Shown here piece after piece: positions 12,101 to 27,100 of a stretch of 64,000 nucleotides of DNA. Numbering within the stretch: the first letter of the stretch is position 1; each line of letters starts with the position of its first letter. A model generated the notes under the pieces. The model was not told the origin of the DNA. It made no database searches and saw nothing but the letters and a program-made list of their open reading frames with translations. Origin of the DNA: Larus michahellis (Eukaryota > Chordata > Aves > Charadriiformes > Laridae); assembly GCF_964199755.1 (NCBI RefSeq), contig NC_133903.1:6961001-7025000 (forward strand), in the 5' to 3' direction. The translations under genes and the position numbers were made by a program.

Positions 12101-15100
12101 GCACTGTAAAGGAGAATGTCACTGTGGCTACAGGGAGGGATCTGACAAGCAGAGGGATGGCTGTGAATTCATCTGTCCCGTCAGAGAAGACACTTCTGGC
12201 TGTGATAAAAACATTATTAGCTTGGATCTGTGAAAGCCACAGCAAATAACTGATGCTGACATGTGTCTTCTCTTTCCTTGTCTGGCAGAGTGAGAGGTTT
12301 GGACTATGCCTTTGATGACATGACAACAGATACAAAGACTGACATAACCCAATGGATTGTCCAAACTCTTCCTCACTTGGGTGAGCCTTTTCTTCCCACT
12401 GAGTTTGTCCAGGCCTCTGGTGTCCCTCAGACCTGACACACGGATTTCTCCCGTGCCTAGGAGTTTTCAATAATTTGGAGCCATGGTTTTTGTAGAAAGT
12501 AAATGTCACGCTCAATGAGCCAGTTCCGCCTCAGTGCAGCTGCCCCAATACAAAATGCAACGTCAGACTTTTTTACTTTCTTGTTGACTGAGGGGAGGGG
12601 TGATTTTAAAAAAAAAAAAAAAATTAATCGTGCCCTTATTACAAGCACAAACTGCTTTTAAGACTTACTGAATCACTGAATTATTTTCAACATTCTTGTC
12701 TTACAATGCTTGTAAGGAATTAAAGTTGAAAAGTAACCAAGCAGCAGTGTCCTGATTTCCATGAAATTACTAGACACCACTTTGTGACAGTCTCCCAGAA
12801 ATTGCACTAATATGGGCCAACCTGGTTAGAACCAAGTTGATTCACCGCTTAGATGCGTGATGATTGGAAATATTTCCTCTATAATTTCCACAAACACCCT
12901 GGAATGATATTAGGTTTTGTGAGTCTTAAACTGAAACATAAATAATTTGCTATTGCTGCATTTTAGATTGTCAGATAGATGAAAACTGGATGACGCTTAA
13001 CTTCCGAAGATTCAGATCCATAGCTAACATCACAGACTTCGCTGCTGCCAATGAAAACTTTACTGGGGTAAGAGTACTGATTTAGTCACTTGGTGACATT
13101 TTACTGCTATAGAGCAAAACTATTTCTGTCTCCTTTTTAGAGAGTCACACAATTCACAGTGGGATTTATCTTCTAAGAGCGAAAGAGTATAGTTTGAACA
13201 CCAAACATTAAATAGAAAAATGTTGCCCTTTCCTCCTGAATTAGAAACAATAGAAATTTCTCCATTCTCTTCATGAAAGCCAGGATTTTCCACTCTGCTA
13301 CAGGAAGAGTTCAACTAGAGTTTCTAATTATTCCCCTGAATTTCCGTTCCAACAAGCCCTGGCCAGTTGGTTCACTTTGCCTTACCACAACACCCAGCAG
13401 AAAGGATGGATGCACAGCCAGAGCACCTGCACAGGAGCCAAAGGATCTCTATATCTGATGCAGATTCTCTGTTTGTCTTTCAAGAGCCTAGACGTGATTA
13501 TCAGACAATTTGGTTTGGTTTCCATGGCAGTCTGTGGCATGGCCACTGAAGGAATATTTCCATGGAGCGTATCAGAGAAGTCTAAACTGGGGTCTGCCTC
13601 ACTCTTGCCCCAACAAGAGAAGGAGCTCTGAGCTCCAGCATGAACATTAAGTATCATAACCTGCATCTGCCAGAGGAGAAAGAGTCCTTGTTCTTGAGGA
13701 CAAGAACAAGTGAAGGAAAGCTGCAGGCACACATGCCAACAGCGTCAATTGAAGAAAATATGAATCTATATTTACAATTAATTCTCTCCGTTCCAGCTGG
13801 CACTCCTGGAGGAGCTGACCGCCATCCAGCTTGCCCAGTTAACACTGTCCCAAGATGTGTTCAGCTCTGTTGCTAACATCGAACGAATCTTTGACAGACT
13901 AACCAAGCTGCCGGGTCTCCATGAGTTGGCCGCTTACTGGGATGAGCTTAGCTCTGCTTTAGAGGAGGTAAGTGCAGACAGCTTGTTAATGGGGCTCAGT
14001 GGGAGAGGTCTGTGAGGACAGAAGTCTTCCTGTACATCCTGTAAACGTGCAGTAACCTAGAGTAAAAGGTGATACAACAGGTTTGCCAGGGAACCTTGCA
14101 GCAGGTTCAAGGCCAGAAAGAGATTATGCCATTGCATGTTGCATTCCTCACATGCTTAGTCTGTGCTTGGGTTCGAAACAGCTGCCACCAACCCCTTCCC
14201 ACTTAGACTGCCTGAAAGACAGAGGCCAGATGTCCAGCATTTGTAAAGAATAAGGCTCAAAGAGGTCCCTAAAGCACCATCATATTAATTCACATAAATT
14301 TACTATTTGTCTTTGGCTCAGGCTCTCCCACATACACAGTTCTGACTGTGCACCCAGTGCCAATCATTAGCTGAGGCTCCTCTAATACAATAATTAGCTA
14401 AGGGCCCTTCTTGGCTCCTTGTAAATACAATACCTTTCATCAGGCCAACCGAAGATATGCAAAGTCTCAGTCTGCAAGACTCAGACCCTGCAGGTCTCTC
14501 CCTCAGCTAAGATGTGATCACAGACAGAAGACTTGCTACTGGTTATGGCATCATGACTAACTCAGCTTTTCCCAGGACTATGAAAGCTAGCCTTGTACCA
14601 GAGCAACTGTTCAATTTTCTGCATTCATCCAGAAGATGAAGCACATGCCTAGAATGGTATAAAGCTGGCCTCCGGCCTGCAGAAATAATAAAAATAGTAA
14701 TTGTTACCTCTCCTCCCCTCGCCCCACCCTGCCTAAAGCAGCAAACAGTGGAACTCTTTAGAATCCAGCTGCTCTCACCTCATTTGATAAGAAAGTCTAG
14801 TGTGGAGGTAGAGTCTCCTCTGGGCTGTACTCAGAGAGACACTGTAGGCACCTCCTGGAGGCAGCTGCAGCTTCAGACACTTTGCTGCTTTGTCACATCA
14901 GCTGGGTCCTTCAGGGCTTCCCTGGGGCCTGGCTTTGCAGGGGGCTCAGCATTCTCTGAGAGGCAACAAAGCTCAACAAGAGCTGAAAGCATGCGACATC
15001 TGGTATCCCCAGTCCTGTTCAAGGTTCTGCAGCAGAGGTGACAGAAAGGACTGTATGCCTGTTTCTCTGGTGTCGCAGTTCCTAGCCCAGCAAATCCACT

Positions 15101-18100
15101 TAAACTACCACTGACAGCCAGCACCAAGATACAAGGTGCAGAAGCCACCAGGTGACAGCTGGAAGAGTAGCAAAGGGGTGAGAGTCAGACCTGTAATTCT
15201 CCCCTGAACAATAACGTCATGAAACTAGAAAATAAAACAATCTTGACAGTGAAAATAACACACCTGGCAAAGAAAACAGCTGTGGCTGTTTTCTTGAGGC
15301 TCAGTAGGAACTGAACTATAAAATGGCTATATATAGCATATACTTTGTGCTGTAAAATACAGGATTGTGCAAAGAGTCTGAGACGTCAGGGAATATATTT
15401 AGTATCATAAGTCAAAAGTAATTCAGAAAACCTCTTCTATCTGGTGCAAGCATCAGGAGCTATGCCAGCTTGGCTGCCTCAGAGAATTCCCAAATAGAGA
15501 AGAGTAACTTCACTGAAAACTGAAGGTCTAGAGAACACTAACGTTTGTTCCTCCTACTGTGCTGAATTAGTTTCAAAATATTTCCCTGCTATAGAAGATC
15601 AAGGTCGGGACATAAAAAAAAAAAAAAAAAATCTCTATTCTTCTATGCCAATTTTGCTGGAAATTTCTCCTGTGTGTAACTTCATACTTCAGAGTAATTT
15701 AGTCAGGTCTTGGCTGCACTGTTACAATGCTGTAAAATCCTTATGGATGTGGCATGATTTTCTATTCCTGTTGGGTTAGAAATAGAAACTGCATCACTCA
15801 GAAATATTCTTCTCTTAGTTTTCCAATATTCTCCCAGAGCCTTACAGTGGCATCTTGTGTTCCTGCTGCAGCCTTTTGCCAACATCTTCAATATCTCCAT
15901 GGCAGTGAAGCGCACCATGCTGGCAAGAACAGTGGAGCAGCTCCGTTCTGCGCTCCCCACCTTCACAGACAATGACTACCACCTTTGGTTTCAGAAGAGG
16001 CTCATGGCTGTTCTGCCAGGCATTCATGCCACCATCCTTCAGGACATCCCCAACACCATGTCCTGCAGTTCCTACAAGTCTCTGTGAGTCATGCTCACCC
16101 TGCCTGAAGCCGTTCCACGTTGCTTGAGATTTAAACCATTTAGTAAAAGAACAATTCAGTGCAGTGGATCAACTGCAAAAGGAGGGGAACAGGGTGCCAT
16201 GGTAACAGAAAAAGGCCAGAAGACAGTTACTCCCACCCCTCTCACTCATTTGTCTTGCATGTCTTGGCAAGTCACCTTATTTGGCTTTTATTTACTGTAT
16301 TTATTAGCCCACTTGCTGCTAATTCAGGTATTAGTTACACTCAAACATTTTCTTGGGCCAAGACATTTAGGAGACCTCAATTTGTACTCACTTTGCCTCC
16401 GCTAAACCAATAACAAACTCCCCAGGCAACAATGAAGCCAGACTTTCAATACTTTACTTTGATTCTTGTGATATATTTATTTTTAGGGCAGCCAGAGAGA
16501 ACAAGCCCAGAATATTTCATGTGAGCTGTTCAGCAATGGGTTGGCTCCCACGAGTCCTTCATTTACCCCAAGTCTCTTTCTTCTACAGAATCGCTGGGAT
16601 CAATGCGGTCTTCTCTGAAATCCCTGCAGCTGGCAAAATGGATGTATACAACTACATTGTGGCATTCCTCAACCAGCAGTCTGAGCTCACTGGTAATGCC
16701 TACCAGTTCCAGGACTTCAACCCTTTATTTTGCCTTCAGGATGCTTTGGCAATCCTGGGTACTGATGTATACTGGAATCTTCTCTCCCATGTTACCTGTT
16801 TTTCTGTGCCCTCACCATAGGTCCTGCCTGCTCCGCCCAAGCCACAACCAGAGACTGGTTATTACAGTTCTTTGGAAAATTCTGCACAGAAGCACCTTAC
16901 ACTCAGTTGGTTTCACTCTACCACCAACCTTTCAATGCGGTAAGTCTGCACATATCCAGGCTGCCTTTGCACTCAAGAGAGGATGTGCCAAAAAAGATGG
17001 AAATGAGATTGCCCAGGTATGAGGTAACAGAATTCAATTCCTCTGTCTTTCTTTAGTATGCCATTTTGGACCTCCTCACTCCCACTCAGATTGGTGACAT
17101 GATGGTATACTCGGACACACTGACCCGTATGGATGCAGCAGTCCAGCTCGTCCAGTTCTTCCAGCAAAGTGAAGCTGAGGATGTTCAGATGATTCTGACA
17201 CAGTTCACCAAGGCTGCAAGCATGGTAGACACTACCCATGTTCCCTGCAGTCTCCATCTCCCCTGCAGATACTTGCCATCTAAAGTTATTATTTTACAAA
17301 TGGCTTTGTAAACACTATGATTTTGAAAGTACATTGTTACAACAGTAATATTCAAACATCTGTACACATCAGGTCCTTTCAGTGACACAGACTGCACTCT
17401 TCAGAGTATTGTTTACTTCCATTTGTTGACTTCTGGCCACAAAAACCACTTAAAGAGGTCCCTCCCCACCCGTAGCATTGCAGTTCTGATTGCCCCAGCA
17501 CCAATGTGTTGATCACATAATTTTGTTTCAGCATAAGATCACAGTCCTGCCAAATGATGACATTGCTCGGCTGCTCCTGCTGCAATACCTGACAAGTATG
17601 TCTGAGCAAATGAAGACATACACTGCCGCTGAGTGGAACATCACCTTCCAAAATGAGCTGTACTTCCTGCAACCTGTCATCAATGAATCAACCCTCGCCC
17701 TCATTGTGCCCCAGGATTATGACTCTTTAGTTGCTGTGTAAGTCTCCTGGGCATCACTGGAATCTCTCTTCATCCAGTAAACAGGGCAACACTCCTCATG
17801 GAGTCAGATTAAAATCTGAAAGACAGATGTGCTGTCAGTCTGGACAGCTCTAGTCTGGGTACTTTTTCACTGCCCTTACTCACAATTTAGTAATCTCAGA
17901 AGTTTAAGATGAAACGAGAGAGCGGGGCCACATAAAATCTAGGCCTTAGTCCATACATGCTATTTGTACAACAGGGGTGGAGTATTACAAGTTCCTCAGC
18001 AGAAATTTCCAGGCGAAGTAACTGGCCACAGTAACTTGGAGAAAAGACTGTTCTTGTCCAAGGCTCCAGTTAGAGGAAGTTACAAAGAACCCACCATCCT

Positions 18101-21100
18101 ATCTATTCATTTTTCTTGTCCACACAGTGTTACTGCGCTTGATAACACTTACCAACACATGACTGAATCCTCTAGAAGAGATGTAGCACTCTGGATTGCA
18201 CGGAACCTCCAGATCTTGAAAGGTAATACTGGGAAGCCACACATTCCAGCTAATAAATTCTTCCAGGAAAGCAGGGGCTCAGCTGGTAAACTCCCAGGAT
18301 GTGTTAAACAACAGTAATACAGTCTTGAACACAAAGGCAAGCACTACTGCATTAGAGGGCTGTCCAAGTGGAAAAATGCTGTCTTTCCAATGCTATCTCA
18401 CAGCAGGATACCTTGTTCATCTCTGGTGACTGTCACAAAACATGATGTATATTCCTGGAAACTGTTAAAAAAAAAAAATAAGGGATATTTCTGGTATTTT
18501 GACCTGATCTGAGGACCCTCATTTTTCTTTCCCTCTCTTGCTATTTATTGCACACTGATTTTGCCTTCTCAAGGTACAAAGTCTAATTTCCCTTTGTAAA
18601 AAATGTAAATGCCATCTAGTCCAGTATCCAGTACTGGTCAAGAGCAGATGTCTAGGGAGGATTAAAAGTACCCGACCAGCATAATCTGGTATTTCCCTTT
18701 TGCTTTTCAATGGTATCCAAGTAATTTATGTCTCAGACTTTTCTTGAGCTAGAAGGGACACTGCAATGTAACAGTAAATAGGCAGCTATTCTTTTCAGTC
18801 AATTGGGATCTGAATTTTCCACTTTTCTGCAATAGCTCTATTGTTTAAAAAGGACATACTGTGGTGGGTAATTCCCTGAGAGTCACTCCGTCTTTTTCCC
18901 CACTTAGATGGTCCAACTGAGTCCACTACTGAATGGATACAAGTCACCTGGAAATCCTTCTTCCACAATATAGCCCTCCAGGAAGCCACAGCAACCCTCA
19001 ACAACTTTGACGCTGTATGTATGATCCCTACACTAAGTGCATATGTGTAATTGGGGCTTTCAGAAATGTTTATCATACAGTAGAGAGCATTAAAGGATTT
19101 AATTTCAAGATTGGTAATAGAATATATTCCCACTTCTATGCAGCAACTCTAAACCCAGAAATAATAGTATGTTTTGAACTAGCAGGGCATTGAAAGAAGC
19201 TCCAATTTTGAATGGGTATCAGATAGTCAATATAAAAATACACGTCAGCGTTTTGAAAGTCTTCCCTGTGCTGACATAGCTTTGCCTGGGATCTCAGAAA
19301 TAACTTCAAGATAACAACAATAACAAATCATGACACACAAACACAATTTGCAAAAAGAAAAGTGTGAAACTGTGAAAAAAATATTTCAGCTAGTTCTAGT
19401 GAAGAGGGAATTAGCTGATCTTCAGTCGCTGACACTAGTGTTTCCTAGGCCAAAATTCTGGATGTGCTGAGCATCGAGCAGCTGGTGGAATATGCCCTGA
19501 CTTCTGATGCCCTAGTCAATGTGACCACAATGCAGGATGTCCTGAATGCCCTGAGAGGTGAAAATCCCCAAATCTCAGAACCTAACATGAGTGAATTCCT
19601 GAAGAAGTTCAATCTGGCTCTGACACAGGTACTGTAAATTTCATTATAAACATCTTTCCCCTTTCAAAAGGCAGGGATTCTCAGGCACTTCATGTGTGAG
19701 AAAGTCCTGCTCATGGTGCCAGGTAAAACAAGCATGCTGATGAAAGGGAGTCATCATCCCCCTCACCATGCCACCCCCAAACAGCTCCCAAGTAACAGAC
19801 ATTTCCACTCCCCACAGGAAGGCATTGTGGGCATCAGAAATGATGAAGTAAGGATGGAAATGCTGACAACACTCTTCACAGACCTTTCCAAGCACTTTTA
19901 TAAATTTGCTGACCTTGACTATGAATTCTGGTTCCTGGAGAACCTAAAATTCCTCTTGCCCAGCATAAACACAGATCTGCTAGAGTTAATCCCAGGAGAC
20001 CTCAGCTTCCCAGCCTACACAGCCACGTGAGTACCATGTGCTGAGAGGAGTGCTGCCTGCCAGACTCACTGCAGGAAAGCTCTGGCAGGGGAAGCAGCTC
20101 ACATTTTAGCAACTTCTTTCCCAGCACAAGTGTTAGCATTTCACGTGGATTTAAAAAAAAAAAAGTCCCAACTTGATTTTTGCAATAAAGGATATTCAGG
20201 TAGATTTTTCCACATATACATGTTCTGTGTCATGCTCTACTTAAGTATCTTCACATACCCTCCACCCTTTTTGTTCCCTGCTCCAGAACAGCACGCTCGG
20301 AATGAGGCAGGTGTATGCCAACTCTCCCATGCCTTATAAAGCCTGTACCTTTTGCACTTCTCGTTATTACCATTATTGCTTTAAAGTATTACAGTTGAGG
20401 CAAAACTTACGCTACATATTATCAAAATAATGTTATTACTTTATTACAACTCTCTACAGTCTCAAGCTGATGATGTCTTATTTCTTGACGCTTGCAGAGT
20501 GCGAGGCCTAGATAACGTCTTTCCAGAGCTTCCACAAAACACATCCCATGCTATCTACCTCTTCATCAAAAGGATCCTGGAATCTCAGCTTACTTTCTCA
20601 GGTACTAGTCTGCTTTCGGCGATGCTCCATGGCATAGTTGAATTGTAGCTGTTTGTCACATCTGCCAACTGCCTGTCCCTCCTTGGGTCAGAGAGGAATT
20701 CACTCACAGGAGCAAGTACAATATGGGGAGGTTGCCCAGCACCTTTCAGTCATTGGGCTTCCCAGGACAGAGTACTGGCTTTCCTCTGAAACATCAAACA
20801 TTGACTGCAGCTTATAATCAAGGAACCAAAACACTTGGGCATCTGTTCTCTTCCCTGATGCCTCAGCACCATAGCTCTCCCGGTAACACCCTACCAGGAA
20901 CCCCCGGCACCTGCCAGAACTGCATAGTAAACAACAGCTCACCGTGCCCAAACCAGCCCCACACCATCGGGGATCCCCAGTCCTGCCTGTCCCCCACAGC
21001 TCCCCAAAGCCCTCTGCATGCCAAACCCCCCAAGGTCTGCAGCTGCTCAGGACTGAGGGAGACTGTAGGTCGCAGACTTATTTTTCAGCCATGTTGTTGA

Positions 21101-24100
21101 GAACAACAATAAAAAAAGATTAGTTATCATGCTGTACTGACAGACTTCTTGTACTTTCTCAGAAAAGGTATTTCCTGGCACGTATAACAGCAGCCGAAGC
21201 TTCCTGAAACTTATCTTCTACAGATTTTTACATTTTGCTTCTTACAGTGACCTCACTGACTTCTACAAGGACTTTAATGGGGTAAGCACACATGTAGGTC
21301 TGACGGCACAAAATTTATAAACAGTTTGTGGAAAATTTGGGGCTGTATTTCAGTCTGGGTATGACTTCAGAGAGTCAAAAACATTGTCTGAAATTTTTTT
21401 GATTATAACCTTCAGACACAACCCTACAGTTTATAATCCTCTTATCCTTGTTTCTGCCAACACTGACACTCCAAGACTAGAAACCAAGGCAAACCCACGA
21501 CTATTTAGGAATCTCAAAATGAGCCTTTTCTTACCAGGCTTCCACACACAGACAGCTCTGTAAAAGGTATCAAAAGTTTTGAACATTTTTCACAAGCTGA
21601 ACTTCCAGGAGGTATTGTCCTCTTCCATAACTATCCCCAAGGGAAGATCCTTGCCAAAGAAATCAGGAGGACTTCCTCCAGGCTTTTACTATTAAATGTA
21701 GTTCATGATTCTTCCATGCATTTTATACAAGCATGATGATCAAGTAGAGGCACTTCTTAGCCCAATGCTTTCCACTCTCCTGCAGAACTCATTGCCATAC
21801 AGTTTCTAATACTGCAGTAGAGTAAGTTGTCTGATTAGCAGTGAGAATAGAATGGCAATTATGTTAGCTAGCTAGAACAGCTGATGAGCATTACCCTCAG
21901 TTTTCTGTGTCGGGATGTAATACGGTTTTTATCCACCCAGGCTATGGAAGGCTCCTCGGTGCTGTGTAGCATGGTGGGGACATTCAGGTGGCTTTAGGGC
22001 TCTGATGAGCCTGTCAGAAACATAAACAATGAACTATGTATATGGCTGAGAACTATAATTAGTGGACAAGCAAGCGGCCTTCTAAGTCTGCATTTTCTGA
22101 TGTGTTTTCCTCATTAGTATGAAGTTCTTGACCTTCTGTCTGCCAGACAAATAGGAGAGATGACAGTTCTCACAAATGCTCTTAAGAGGGAACGCCTTAC
22201 TGTCCAGATTTTGCTGGAGATGGAGAAACGCTCCTTTGAGGAGCTGACTGAATTCACAAAGGAGCTGAACACTGCAGCAGAAGAGGTACCGTCAAAGCTC
22301 CCACCCCAGAGAACTGCATCCTGTTACAAGTCTCAGAAATACTAAAAAGGCCACAACGGAGACAAACTCTCCTTACAGCAATGTAAACCCTGGGCTCTAG
22401 ACCACTGGGTTAGAGCTCACATGCCTGGGCTTCATAGAGCAGTATCCAAAGTGATTATTCTTATTCATGTTATGGGTTACACTGCAGACACCTTACTCTT
22501 TTAAGAAGGTTATTTATTTTCTCTCACAATGTTTATTTAGCACCTTGGTTTCCCTTCAACTCAGAACTCATCCCTTACAGGAGAGGAATAATAAACTTCA
22601 TTAGCTAAGACTGCGGTCAAATGGCTTTTCTACTGGAAAATGTAAAGCACAGTTATTTCATTAATTCATTACAGTAGTAATCTCATTCAGTTACAAAATT
22701 CATTAGTCCAGTGTTACATTGTATTGCACTACTGTGCATTCATGCTAAAACACTGATGGCTTTCCTGAAAACTGCACTCTACATCAGGGGGAGAAGAGGA
22801 AACTTCTCCTGCCACTAGGCAGTTTAATCTACCTGTGGAAAGCAGTAATTGCTAAAATCAATTTTTGTGTGCTGGTTTTGTTTCCAGAGGGATCTCACTA
22901 TCCTTCCTGACCCCCGGATTCGTGAGCTGCTCTTCGATTTGCTTTTTAAATCTTTACCACTCAGCACCTTTACAGCAAACGAATATGCCTTCTGGTTTGG
23001 TTCGGAGCTGCAGCTATTCCTGCCAGCTATGAATGACAACTATCTGCAGCTCCTGCCTCTGGGCATTGACTGCCAGTCTCATCAAAACCTGTGAGTCATG
23101 AGCAGCCAGCTTCCCCAAGAGTGGCCAAGCTCTCACTACCCCATCAAACCAACAGAGTCACTTCCCCCAGAGTATCTGACATCTCACTGCTTTTAACATA
23201 CTGAGCTTCACAACAAGTTTTGCATCAGCCAAAATCATTCATCAGATTAGCATAAAATGCCTGAGTATACCTTCATTTTATTTTTCAAGATGTTACCAAG
23301 GGAACAACGAGGAGAAAGAATAGTTTGATTTAGACCAAATTAAACATTTCAGTTTTACTGACACTAGTACTTTCAGCTCATTTTTCCTATGGATCTGAAT
23401 TTTTCCTCTAAAGGAAAAGTGCCCTCCGCAGATGTTTAACCCATAACCTACTTCTGCTCTTGTGCTGATACAGTGTGCAAGCAATGGACAGAGTGTATGA
23501 GCATTACACAGACGAGCAGAGACTCTCAATCCATCGCAGAATACACAACTTTCTGGAGACCTACCATAACACTCAAGGTAAATATACACACACTACTCAA
23601 GAGCTTTTCTTTTTCTCCCATTATAGTATTTAATCTTTGTGCTTGGCAAATACTTCCTGAGTTTCAATCTTCTAACCTAAAAACTATACACAACCAGAGC
23701 GTTTTAAGTGCAAAAAAAGGAAATGTGCAGACTCTCTGTGAAGTCCACTAGGAACATGTCATTGCAATTAATTTTACATGTTAAGGCCCTAGATGCTACA
23801 GTGATGGACAGTGGTATAAGAGTCCTAACGCAAATCAGACAGGTAACAGACAACAAGATGCAGGAAACTGCTGACTGGTTTGCTGAATGTGGGCTATTCT
23901 TCTGCATTTCAGGCATCACCTGTTTCCCAAATGCAAATAGCAGCATATGGATAGCTGCCAACTATGGCCATTTCAGTGTCCATGCCACTCTCCAGGAGTT
24001 CTCTTCACTCAACACAAATTTCAATGGGGTAGGTCACATACTGAAGCTAGCTGTATCTGAGCATTGCCGGCTCCTCTCTACATAAGCATAGCCGATCCGT

Positions 24101-27100
24101 AACTTCTTGCCACAGCACTGACAGTGATCCCTGTTATAAATATACAGATGTTTCTGTGTTCCTTTTCAGATGTCAGCTCTGGAAAAGCTTTCACCAGCTC
24201 AGCTGGCACAACTAACACTGGAAACCGGGGCTCTGGCTGATGAAACAAACATGATGATCATTATGGACAATCTAGACACACCAGCAGATCTTGCTAAGTT
24301 CTTTGCCACGCTGAACAACATCGCATCGGTAACTTCCCTTATTGCGCTCCAAAGCTTCTCCACCCAAACACTGCAGTGACTTGAATCAATGCCTGCTGTC
24401 TGATACCCAAACCCCAGCCCTGGCCGTAGAAAAGATGGGCTCATCCTACAGCCTCACTCCAGTCATCACAGGGAAACCTGCCTGAGACAAGGCTACAGGC
24501 CAAATCCTTGGATAGCTGTTCCTTAAAGGCCTGGGGTTGTAGTAATCTGTTTTTCTGTCCAGACACCAAGCTATTCTTCGTCCCAGGGTCTATACTGAGC
24601 CATAGCAGGGTGTGATGGGAAGTATCAGTATAGCCGAGTATAGCTCAGGAAAAACAGACCTACAGCAAGCACTATGCACTCTTTCCAAGAGCTCCCTGCT
24701 TGGGTCCTCCCTTGGTGATACTGATCCAGTCACCTTTATGGTCACTTCTCATGTGTGAAGAGAGAGATGAAATAATCCTGAACAATATCTTAAATCGGGG
24801 AAGGCTTAGCATGATAAACTACGTGTTAACTATACTGAAAAGGTGTTGTGTGATTACAGGTCGAGCTTCAGAACAGTGACCTTGCCCATCTCCTACTAAG
24901 CACTGCCTTGCGTAAAATAGCTCCTAGTTTTCCCAAAATGAAAGCTGATGGCTTTGCTGACTGGTTTCAAGATACTCTACAAAACGTGTTGCACACCGTG
25001 AATGAAATGATCGTTGCAGAGATACCTGTCAATATTTCATGTGACTCCTATCAGCAAATGTGAGTCATCTGTTCTACACGTTTATCTTAACTGAGCATTT
25101 CTATTTATTTATGCTGTATATGACTTTCTAGCGATACATTCACATATTCCTAAAGCAGAGTGTAACGCTCCCCCCGAAAAGCAGAAATAACCACCAGTAA
25201 AACACTCGGTATTTTCAGGCTTGCATGCAAAATACCCTGAAACGCAACAAGATTTTAATTAGAGTAACCTTAGCAATTCTGTGACCTCTATCTTAAGGAA
25301 TTGCATCAAGTAGAGAGCAAACTTTTTTGAAAATAAAAACGGCCTTAACACATAGGTAAGCTACATTCAGTCTGATCTGAAGATACTTTGCAGTTACTTA
25401 AGAACCTCTCTAATAAGGTCTTGCAATAATGAATAACAACGAAAGCTGCTGAAATTTTTCTAATGGAAAAGTTTTTGTTATTGGAAAATTCTGATTTGAT
25501 TAAATTAAAATACTTCCCATAACCATCCCAACATTCCCTCCTGCAGGTTGAAGGGTTTCAACAAAATCTATGCTGGCATCCCCACAGAAAACAGTCCCCA
25601 TGTTTTTGGATTCTGTAAAACCTTCTTGACATCAAAAGTGAAATCAGGTAATGGCATAAAAAGTCTTAATTTGGGAATGTACTTTGAAAGCTTTCCAGCG
25701 CACTCTGGGCCTGAGACGCAGCAGGAATTCCTGTAGTGATGTCTGAGATGCTCTTAACGACAAGAAAGGTAAAGGAAGCATATACTTACATTGTTGCTCC
25801 AACACTATGGCCTTTTCCTCTTACTGATGGGATTCTCACAACTCCTCCTGTATTTTGGATGGCTCACTAGTAAGTTTAACCATTGCCAGCCACAACATTA
25901 GGTTGCCTAACACTGTTAAAGATAAACAAGCCCAAACTTAGACAACAGCACAAAAGCATTATTACTGAATAATGAAGATTCTGGTCTCTCTCATACCAAT
26001 GTGAATTCAAAGCATTCTGAAAAGGTTTAATGGGAATTTGTAAGAGTGACTAGGGTTTCCAGTCAGAACATCAGGAAGGAATATGTGGTCTCCAGTGTTC
26101 CCAGTATCATTATTTTTCCAGGTGTTGCATGCGGCAGCGTAACCCAAAGTACTCAGAACTGGCTGGAAGTAAATCTTGGAAATTTTAGCAAATATGCCGA
26201 GTATCAGGACTTAGTGACTTGGAACAAACACTTTGTGGGAGTAAGTGTTTTTAATATTTTTTTCCCCCACTAGCATTCACTGTGAGAACATGGTAGTATT
26301 CCACCATGAAAACACACTACTTTCCCAGCATCTGCAATGCCTTTATGCTCCACACAACATGAGAGGTGATGGGTCATTTTTCTTAAAAAATACTCTGGCA
26401 TAAGTGTCTAATTATCACAAACGTTTCCACTGCTTTTCACTGCCTCATGGCACTTGCAGAGCTACAGTAACATTCAGAAATGGGATACTACACATCCTGA
26501 TGGAAAAAGGACTTTACAAGTCCTGTAGATATTCCAGCCTTGCAGATTTGTCCTGAGTCTTCTTAGAAGCACTAACATTTACAAATCACTCTCACGTGCT
26601 TAAGAAGGTTGCCATCTGCTTTGTGTCCCTTTCCACAGATGGATGTCTTGGACAAGTTATCCCCACCACAACTAGCATCCCTGACGCTTTCATCTGATGC
26701 CATTAATGAAGAGGAGGAGATGTGTCAGATCCTTGCAAAACTACATAACAAACCATCAGAGGAAATCTATCAGTATTTAGACCAGTTCAACAGAGAGGCA
26801 GCCCAGGTAGGGTTATTAACACTGCAAGTCCAGCGTAAACTCATGCAGCGTGGACTTCAGCTATCCAGAATCTTAAAGACGCCTTCAAAGATGGTTTCTG
26901 AGCTTCTGTTCTAAGTATGAACAACTGCAACAAAGCATATCATGTACAACCTCTCATCGTGGCTGTCTGGCCCAAAGTATTCAAACACCAGTGTCCAAGA
27001 CTTAATGGCTGGATGATACTCAAGTGCATGCTCATGGCAACACTGAGGTTGTACTGCGCAGAACTACTGAACCTCATTATCTGTGGCCCTGTGGAGGAAG

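Noticed and set aside
13968..15871. Possible boundary between two mesothelin genes
   Set aside because: No signal peptide, promoter, stop or poly(A) arrangement is present, and exon phases continue across the intron.
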